In this document: piece after piece, positions 56,878 to 64,000 of the stretch
Position numbering within the stretch: position 1 is the stretch's first letter
Layout: the number at the start of each line of letters is the position of its first letter
DNA from: Neofusicoccum parvum
Taxonomy: Eukaryota > Ascomycota > Dothideomycetes > Botryosphaeriales > Botryosphaeriaceae
NCBI GenBank assembly: GCA_020912385.1
Contig: CP087212.1
Location: 248,001 to 312,000, forward strand
Direction of reading: 5' to 3'
Length of the DNA: 64,000 nucleotides
The notes under the pieces: model-generated
Told to the model about the DNA's origin: nothing
Databases searched by the model: none
What the model saw: only the letters and a program-made list of their open reading frames with translations
Made by a program: the position numbers and the translations under genes

Positions 56878-58921
56878 ATGCCTCTCGGGATTCTGAACTC
56901 GTCGAAGGAGAATGTCCCCGGAACTGTCTCTCTGATTGATGAAGGAACTGGAGACAGCTCGCAGATCCTTAAGCACGGCAGTGGCAAGGTATGGGGCAAG
57001 GTCTCCCTGCTTTTCGGAGCATCGCGCTGATTGAGTAGAACGCACACATCGTCTTGGTTCCGCAGCCTTCGGATGATCCCAATGATCCGCTGGTAGGCAG
57101 CCACTCACGCTTTAGGGCTTTCCATCCCCAGAAACTGACTTCAGCAGAACTGGCCGCTATGGAAGAAAGACCTAACCTACCTTATTGTGTTCCTGGGAAC
57201 CATCATCTTCGCCGCAGTCCCAGCCCCAATGTTGGCTCCAGCAACTGTCATTCTATCGACCATATTGGGAGTGACACTTGATCAAGTGGCCGAATTGTCG
57301 GGGTACCAGCTTCTACTCGTCGGTTGTTTTGGGTGAGTCTCAACCTCCGCGCCAAGCTACCAAAACTCACCGTACCCAGACCCATTGTCTCAGCACTGGC
57401 GCGCAAGTACGGCAAGCGACCACAATTCATCTTTGCAGCTGTTCTGGGCGTCATCGGCACCGGCGTCTGCATTGCAGCACATGAGGACTATGATACCCTT
57501 CTTGCTGGAAGACTTATACAAGGACTGGGGACAACTGCTTTTGAGAGTCTCTCGGTAGCCTTACTCGGCGACATGTGAGTAACTGCTCCCGCGAATGCCG
57601 GCCTTGCCGCTGAAATTCAACAGCTACTTCGTCCACGAGCGAGGCGTCCGCACCGGCATTATGGTCCTCTGCCTGACCTGCATGTCCTCCCTCGTCGCAA
57701 TCATCGGCGGTCCCATAACATCAAGACTGGGATGGCGATACATGTTCATCGTGCACCTACCATTTGCCATCGCTGGTGCACTAGCGGTAATCTTTCTCGT
57801 CCCGGAGACTCAGTTTCGTAACCCCAATCGAGATACACGATCATACACACAGGCAGATGAGGTCCCTACAGACGACAAACAGGACGTGGAGACACGGAGT
57901 CGTGATGTCGAACGCACTGAGAGCGGCAACACCGCCAGCCTCAAGAAGAAATCTTACCTGCAGAGCTTATCGCCGTACAACGGGAGCTTCACAGATGAGT
58001 CTGCCATCAAGCTGCTGGCAGCACCATTGGTCGTGCTCATGAACCCGGCCGTGTTCTGGGTAGGTTTATGCCAGACCTGTGTCCGTCCAGCGCTGACCAT
58101 CCGCCAGACTATTCTTGACGCCGGCATCATCGTAGTGAGTTTTGCACTTGCCCCCTTCCCACAACCTCGCTAACTGCTACAGGCTTGCTATGTCAGTCTC
58201 TCCTACGTCCTCGCCCAGATCTGGTCTGTGCCGCCGTACAATCTCACCCCCGAAGGCAACGGCTACTTCTACGTCGGCGGGCTCCTGGGCGGTCTCATTG
58301 GCGGCCTCGGCTCCGGCAAGCTATGCGACATCTCCTCTCGCACCTTTGCCCGCTGGAACAGAGGCGTCTACGAGCCCGAGTTCCGCATACCGGTACAGAT
58401 CATTGCAGCGCTGCTGCTCGGCATTGGATACTTTGTGTTCATGTGGAACATGGAGAATCCCACGCCAACTGGGTATTATCTCGGCGCATTTTGCCACGGA
58501 TGTATTTGCTGTGGGATTACGGTGACATCGAATTCGGCGTCGTTGTACATTCTGTGAGTTGACAACTTAGCTCGTGAGCGTATCTGTGATGTGGTACTGA
58601 TGATGAGAAGTGACTCGTACAAGGAGCAAGCAACGGAAGTCTTTATCTTGCAGATGACGGCGAAGAACCTGCTTTTCTATGGCTTCTCGACGTTTGTCAA
58701 TTCGTGGGTGGCTACGGATGGACCAGCGAAGATCTTCGAGGTATACGGTATCGTGTCATTGTGCATAGTTGCCACATGCATCCCCATGTGTGAGTTGAAG
58801 CTTCTACTATCACTCATCCAGCATCAGTGCTAACCCCGAAGCAGATGTGTTTGGGAAGGTCAACCGGCAGTGGATGCACAACCTGTCACTTATGCAAAAG
58901 TTGGGTGTTTCATACATGTAA
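56878..58921 (+). CDS. MFS transporter, DHA1-type (Hol1/polyamine or drug exporter group)
   Basis: Plasma-membrane proton antiporter or symporter. Nine exons (56878-56988, 57039-57092, 57148-57332, 57380-57574, 57624-58059, 58108-58134, 58183-58553, 58611-58789, 58845-58921) give 544 residues. Marks: cytosolic N-tail ending in DPNDPLNWPLWKKD, typical of this group; ALARKYGKRPQF loop 2-3; GRLIQGLGTTAFESLSVALLGD (motif around helix 4-5); RLGWRYMF; and a long charged central loop of about 80 residues with KKSYLQSLSPYNG. Exon 6 is only 27 nt. The last exon ends within 32 bp overlap of the convergent gene. Substrate unknown. Confidence 0.88.
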
Positions 58922-59855
58922 CCGACTGCATTTCATGTAGCACAGAGGTCTTCGAGTGAGAGAAAACATGACACCTAACATATCCTACTTCTAAAACTAT
59001 TTCACCGTACATCAGCGCGACCCTATCCACAGAACAACTCACCACACTCACCAGCCTCGCACCATCCAACCCCGCCTCCTCCATCTCGCAAGACTCCCAC
59101 CGCACCCCCTCGCCCACCTCACCACCAGACAACCCAAGCAACCGCCTCACCCCCGGCACCCCACCGCCGTGCACCCACTCCTCCGGAGCCTCCACCGCGC
59201 CCTCCACCCCCACCCCCAGCATCGCGCCCCGCCCCTCACCCCCGAACCCCCCGTGCTCCGGCCACGGACAATCCCCCCCGCCCCCGCGCGACCCATACCC
59301 ATAGCACCACTGACAACACCCCTTCCCACTCCGCCTCTCCCGCCGCTGCGCCTCGCGCGCCCGCTCCAGCGCCGCCCGCCCGCGCGCCCGGAACACCTCG
59401 CGAAACCGCACGCAGGTGGCGCGCAGCGCGTGCTCGAGGAAGGGGTCGGCGAGCAGGAGGGCGTCGACGGCGGCGTCGACAGCGCGGAGGAGCTCGGCGG
59501 GGAGGCGCCAGAGGGGGCTGTGGGCGGCGTTGTGGAGGGCGGCGGCGTGTTGGGCGGGGGGGAGGGGGGGAGGAGGTGGAGGAGGTGGGTGGGAGGGCGC
59601 CGGGGTGGGTGGTGAGGGTTCTGAGGGTGGTTTGGAGGCGGTTCTGCGGCGAGGGCTCCGGGTGGAGCGGGCGAGACGGCGGCGCTTGGTCTTCGAGACC
59701 TTGCCGGAGGTGGGAGAGAGGAGGATGATTCTTGGGGGCTTGCTGGGCCGGGGGGGAGGGAGAGATACGAAGTTTCGTTTGAGACTGAGACTTTGCAACG
59801 TGTATGGTCTTGGTTTTTTTTGTTTGTGGCGGTCATCGTGGAAAGAAGGTGACAT
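58890..59855 (-). CDS. F-box-like hypothetical protein
   Basis: Intronless frame for 321 residues. An N-terminal basic, Pro-rich region (RRRLARS, poly-Pro run) is followed by an F-box-like helix set at about residues 112-155: LWRLPAELLRAVDAAVDALLL, then ALRATCVRFREVF. F-box proteins recruit substrates to SCF ubiquitin ligases. The middle is Gly-rich with CCQWCYGYG and a DCPWPEHGG stretch. Its 3' end overlaps the MFS coding end by 32 bp in convergent orientation. High GC with low-complexity tracts lowers confidence; the true C-terminus could differ by an intron. Confidence 0.55.
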   Translation of the reverse strand: MSPSFHDDRHKQKKPRPYTLQSLSLKRNFVSLPPPRPSKPPRIILLSPTSGKVSKTKRRRLARSTRSPRRRTASKPPSEPSPPTPAPSHPPPPPPPPLPPAQHAAALHNAAHSPLWRLPAELLRAVDAAVDALLLADPFLEHALRATCVRFREVFRARGRAALERAREAQRRERRSGKGCCQWCYGYGSRGGGGDCPWPEHGGFGGEGRGAMLGVGVEGAVEAPEEWVHGGGVPGVRRLLGLSGGEVGEGVRWESCEMEEAGLDGARLVSVVSCSVDRVALMYGEIVLEVGYVRCHVFSHSKTSVLHEMQSVTCMKHPTFA

Positions 59856-61215
59856 GTGGGGTAGTGATGTGTTCGGTTTTGCGGAGAAGCTCTGAACATT
59901 TGGAAGATGTGGTGGCTGTAGTCATTTAAATATGGAAAAATCCCAAGAAGATCTAGGTGTGCGATAGAAATTTAATGCTTGCATATGAGTCTTTACATCA
60001 TTACTTCGTCGATGCATCTAAGTGTACCTGTATGTCTTGTTGGTCCCAGGGTCTTTCAACACACCGGAATTCAGAGGAACTGGAATCCAATAACGCACAC
60101 ACGAACACACAAAAAAGACACGGGTGAGATTTGCGGAATGGGTTTAACGCTGGATTAAGCCTCAGATCATGCCCAATCTCTAAAATCCCATTCACACAGC
60201 TGTGGGGAGTGAGAAGCGGTAGTTCTCATGTTCGATTTTGAGTCTGAGGTCGAATCTCATGAGTCAATTTCGAGAAAATAAGCTATTGAACTGCGCCCCC
60301 TTCATAACCAACACGTCAGGTCTACTCCAGAAAAAAACCACCCACACCTAGCATGTGCGCCTCTTTTCTCAACTTCAGAATTTCTTCCCGATCTCCAATC
60401 CCAACGACCGAGGACTGCTACTCGAGTACAGCGACCGGGGGTTTCTTTAAAATGATCCTGCTCCCTTCGAAGATGAAGCCACCGTGTAGCTATGACTCGA
60501 CAGTAGTCCGCGCCTCCGGTTCCAATGCATGAAATAGCAGGGTGAGAGAATAATTAGGAGAAGAGCTTAGTAAGATGGAGGCTTGTTGGATTATGGGATG
60601 TTGAGGAGATTGAGTGGGGAGTACAATTACTGCTTTTGGAGATGCATCTAGTTTTTACTAGCCTGTTTTCAGTGCGAGCCTCTATGAGCAACCGGTCTAC
60701 GATTGTCTTGCCCTAGCGCAGTAGTCCAGTAGACAAGAATGATGTGTATCCGTCTTGGGAAACGCGGATACTGAAAATGCTAAGAACCACACGCATGACT
60801 ATGGTGGGCTCTTTTCGCTGCACCTCCTCTTAACTCGTTCACATCCTTGGTATGGCCTGCTGAGCGCGATGAAGCCCAACAGTTGCTACAACACGAGGGC
60901 GGTCACTCAAAATCATAATCATACAGCTTAGTTGTAGATACACGGTCAATGAGTAATTTCGGATTTCAGATAGACGAAGAAATCAGTGGTCGCGGCAAGA
61001 GTTTTCATGTCCAGGACGTGAAGAGCATGGAAAATCGGAGGATTTGGAATGGTAGAAAAGTTTTGATTTTTGGCTGGGAATCATCCAGAAAATTGCCCGA
61101 ACCCTTCCATCCTCCATCCAGACGCGAAGTGCCCTGGAGTTCAAGAGCGCGTATCCTTGCAACTCCGATTTCCCATGCCCGTTATTTACCCCATTTTGCC
61201 CACTGAATAGCAAGT
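59856..61215. other. AT-rich intergenic region
   Basis: About 1.36 kb between the F-box-like gene start and the eS19 stop. No gene recognised. A TGAG-GTCGAAT-CTCA hairpin near 60250 resembles a tRNA T-arm, but no complete cloverleaf can be built. Confidence 0.5.
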
Positions 61216-61914
61216 TTACTCGTCATCCTCCTCCTCGGCCTCGACGGTGCTCATGGCAATGCGGTCCAAGTCACGCTGGCCGGACTGGGTGATGCGGCGG
61301 CCACCCTTGTCCTCGTCCTGCTCGAGGACACCGATCTTCTCCAGGGACTGCATGACCTTGCGGTCAACGGAGCCGGAGGCGTCGACGTGGTGGCTGGGGC
61401 GCGAGCCACGGTTCTTGGTGCCACCGTGGACCTTGCGGAGACGGCCAACACCGACGGTCTTGCGCATGTAGATGTGGCGGGCGACAGCGGCGGCGCGGAC
61501 GTAGTACCTTTGCGGAAGTAAGTATGCGGAAGTGCGGCTAGGCGGAATCACTCGAATCGTACCAGTCGATGCTCTGGGGAGGGAGCTCCTTGGCCTGTTG
61601 CAAAGTCAGCGGTGAGGGCACAGACTGGGGTTGCGATCAGGAGAGTGGCTTACGTGCGAAGTCTTCGCGATATCAGTCCAGGCTGTAGATGGGAGAGGCT
61701 CATGTCAGCTTTTCCGCCATTGTCATCCCCCAGTTACGGGATTCAACCTGGACGAGATCACGGACCTGGGATGGGAAGACGGCCCTGGCGCTTCAAGAAG
61801 TCGGCTGCAGCGGCGGTTAGCGAAATGCGTTGCATGTCGGCTGCAGCGGCGGCGCATACCGTAGGCATTGATGAACTTGGACGCCTCAACGTCCCTGACC
61901 GTAACACCGCCCAT
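61216..61914 (-). CDS. rps19: 40S ribosomal protein S19 (eS19)
   Basis: Small-subunit ribosomal protein needed for 18S rRNA 3' maturation and 40S assembly. Five exons, 61860-61914, 61766-61804, 61654-61682, 61563-61594 and 61216-61507, with four short introns, as common in fungal ribosomal genes. Recognised by GGVTVRDV, FINAYADFLKRQGRLPIP, DIAKTSHAKELPPQSIDWYYVRAA, RHIYMRKTVGVGRLRKVHGG and GSRPSHH. The acidic EAEEEDDE end is typical of fungal eS19. Length about 148 residues, the usual size. Divergent from the tautomerase gene. Confidence 0.96.
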
Positions 61915-63027
61915 GGCTGCAGATTTGGATGTCGAGGATTGTCGTGGGAGGGTGGGTTGTGGGTTGCGAGTCGCCGTCGTCGTCGTCGGAGCGAAAATTG
62001 AAAAGGTGCGGGCGTAAATGCGGACGCCGTCGCTAAGCCGGTCCGACCTATTCCCGTGCGCGGCGCTACTCCCAGGGCGGTGGCTTAAGCGAGCCGCCGC
62101 GGGCCCAAGCCAACGCCAGCGCCCGCCCCACTCACCACTCCTCTCACCACCGACCACCGCTCTTGTCGCCGGCGCACTCGGTCTGCGCAAACGTCCCGAA
62201 CCCGTTGTCTAACCTCGTGTAGCCTCATCAAATCAGGAACACCGGTGCCGCGGACAGGTCTACTGTTTTGTCAACCAGTGCTACAACTCCGCCTCGCCCG
62301 GAACTGGGCACTGCTGCGCTTAGAGCTCGCGTCAACCTGCACTCAGCCGCCGATCTGTCTTGCCTATAGTATTCAGCGATGCTCCACACATCATGATTGG
62401 CCGTGCCTTTGGGCTCTCGAATTTCTGATTACTATTCCTGCTTCTTTGAAGTCACCATGCCGCACTTCGACCCCAATAATCAACGTACGCGCCAGCCGCC
62501 CAGCCTGTTGCAGCCGTCTGCACTATTGACTCGCATTCTGCGCGAACACCCTTGTCGGCTGGAAATACGTTAACAAGCAATAATGGCGCCTTGTGCTGCC
62601 AGAATTCCCGCATCCGGCTACCCTCTTATTTAGTGCTCCGTCCAGCCGCTCACTGTTTTTTCTCAAGCACCACCCCCTCTTTCGAAGGAGTCTCAGCACA
62701 AACATGATACAATAAACTGATTACTCTTCCAGCATGATCGCTTCCTCGTCTGACTTGTCCCAGTTAGCGCTGCGGGGACATCAGAGCTGTGATTACTGAA
62801 CGGCTGCAATTAGCGTGTGCATTAGCCCCAACACAATCGCCGGCACATGACGTCTATGAACACCACAGACGTGGCTTGCTGGCCAATAAGCAGAGGCCAA
62901 ACAACTATAAAGCATAAAGCAACGGTTCTTTGCATTCTCTGAACTACAGGGCCTTCTACCAGTGCATCATTCCTCCTGCAAACCTCCACCTTTACTCGAA
63001 CCCCCATACCCGCGGAACAGAGCCAAC
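61915..63027. promoter_or_regulatory. Divergent promoter region of eS19 and tautomerase
   Basis: About 1.1 kb. GC-rich next to the eS19 start. TATAAA at 62906-62911 on the plus strand lies about 120 bp before the tautomerase start. No further gene supported. Confidence 0.5.
62906..62911 (+). promoter_or_regulatory. TATA box of the tautomerase gene
   Basis: TATAAA about 120 bp before the start codon of the Pro-1 tautomerase gene. Confidence 0.4.
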
Positions 63028-63516
63028 ATGCCTCTCTGGCGCATCTTCCATCCATCCAATACCTTCACCACTGCCGAAGAGCGGGACGCCCTCTCTGCCG
63101 ACATCACCAGTATCTACACCAATGTCGGCCTTCCCGCCTTCTATGTCATTGTCATATTCAACACTTTGCCAGCAGAAAAGATCTACGTAGGAGGTGTGTC
63201 GAATGACAAGCCAGGCCAGGCTCCCTTCATCCGAATCGCCTTCGAGAATATTGCCCGACGGCTGGATGAGAGGGCGAAGAGCAGGTTCTTGGCGATTGTT
63301 TGTGGACTCTACTTCCACTCGCACAATGGTCTCTGACATTCACATCAGGTTGACGAGAAACTGAAGCCTCATATCGCCGACAAGGGCTACGACTGGGAGT
63401 ACCACGGCCATGAGACCGACCGTGAACTGTGGAAGATCCAAGGAATGGTTCCGCCAGATAGGGACACCGAAGGAGAGAGGCTGTGGGTCAAGGAGAACAA
63501 GGCGGTCCCGTTCTGA
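63028..63516 (+). CDS. Pro-1 tautomerase (Tautomerase_3, cis-CaaD-like)
   Basis: Exons 63028-63297 and 63349-63516 give 145 residues, the normal length. Translation begins Met-Pro, and removal of Met exposes the catalytic N-terminal proline that defines the superfamily. Family marks: PLWRIFHP, TTAEERDALSADIT, LPAFYVIVIF, the FIRIAFENIARRL segment in place of the second beta-alpha-beta, and WKIQGMVPP near the end. Related proteins are annotated as oxalocrotonate tautomerase-like or cis-3-chloroacrylic acid dehalogenase homologues; the natural substrate in fungi is unknown. No signal peptide; cytosolic. Confidence 0.88.
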
Positions 63517-63907
63517 CCGTGGGAACTATACTCCAACAGATGGATGCTGTAGCTGGCAGAACAGTGCATTGTGGAAGAAATAAAGCTGCTGGAAACGGTG
63601 CTTCGGCCAGCCGAGCGCGTCAATTGAGCGGTACTTCCATGGGAAATGGCCTTAGCAATGAGATCAAAGTACGTTTGTTTCCAGACGAATGCTTCACTTC
63701 ACTCTCAACCAGATTTGCCTAAGTTGACCCTGTCCGTTTCTCTGCACTAGAAGTTGATGCATCCGACCTAAATGTTTTGGAATATTCTCTGAATTACTTT
63801 TCTTTTCAGACAAGTCTCAAGTCTTTACGTCCAGGCATAATTTTCATTTCAATCACTCCTATTGAAAGGTTGTATTTGTTTGTGCGCGTTGACTTAACCG
63901 TTCTTCT
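63517..63907. other. Convergent 3' spacer at the right edge
   Basis: About 390 bp, AT-rich, between the tautomerase stop and a likely minus-strand gene end. Nothing else seen. Confidence 0.5.
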
Positions 63908-64000
63908 CTAACTCTCAAACATGAAGTCCAATCTCTTGTTCCCCATGTCCGTCGTGTTTGCCAGGTAGTGCTGCTGCTGCTCCTTGCTCATAGCATCCCA
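63908..64000 (-). CDS. Possible C-terminal end of a minus-strand gene, partial
   Basis: Read on the minus strand, the last 93 bp are open and end in TAG at 63908-63910. They encode a hydrophilic tail with DAMSKEQQQHYLANTTDMGN and a RLDFMFES end, which has the look of a real protein C-terminus. The rest lies outside the window, so no family can be given. Confidence 0.35.
   Translation of the reverse strand, partial: WDAMSKEQQQHYLANTTDMGNKRLDFMFES

Noticed and set aside
60225..60275. tRNA-like T-arm
   Set aside because: Only one hairpin with an atypical loop; no D-arm, anticodon arm or acceptor stem could be paired.
1..64000. CRISPR arrays, insertion sequences, complete transposons
   Set aside because: No regular direct-repeat arrays, terminal repeats or transposase/reverse-transcriptase motifs were seen, and CRISPR is not expected in a fungal genome.

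Overview
The window is nuclear DNA of a filamentous ascomycete (Pezizomycotina). Most genes are split by 45-60 bp spliceosomal introns with GT..AG borders, there are no operons, and the gene set is typical of these fungi: class VI-type chitin synthase, CYP505 fusion, Zn2Cys6 and fungal bZIP regulators, Dal5-type permease, secreted tyrosinase and GH5, LaeA-like methyltransferase. The family mix would fit a Dothideomycete, but the sequence alone does not settle the class.

Layout. 0-7 kb: a peroxisomal crotonase entering from the left edge, a secreted tyrosinase, a Dal5-like permease and a small secreted cysteine-containing protein. 8-16 kb: a LaeA-like methyltransferase, a coiled-coil protein of unknown function and a 1,110-residue protein carrying five regular four-cysteine modules. 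17-18 kb: a fungal rhodopsin-domain membrane protein that looks damaged.

19.4-40.7 kb is an accessory block: FAD monooxygenase, sugar transporter, two Zn2Cys6 regulators, a cytochrome P450, an Fe(II)/2-oxoglutarate dioxygenase of the PhyH family, a bZIP regulator, a CYP505 P450-reductase fusion and a third Zn2Cys6 regulator. Genes are closely packed in divergent and convergent pairs. There are four oxidative enzymes, one transporter and four regulators, but no PKS, NRPS, terpene cyclase or prenyltransferase. It looks like either a catabolic/detoxification cluster or a tailoring cluster whose backbone gene lies elsewhere.

43-64 kb returns to mostly core genes: chitin synthase with about 4 kb of gene-free DNA upstream, a zinc-type MDR reductase, a secreted GH5 glycosidase, a four-helix membrane protein, an MFS exporter, an F-box-like protein, ribosomal protein eS19 and a Pro-1 tautomerase. 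The right edge probably holds the last codons of one more minus-strand gene.

Intron borders were placed by eye from reading-frame continuity, family conservation and GT..AG signals. For the models whose exons are listed, total exon length is a multiple of three, except where a frame problem is reported.
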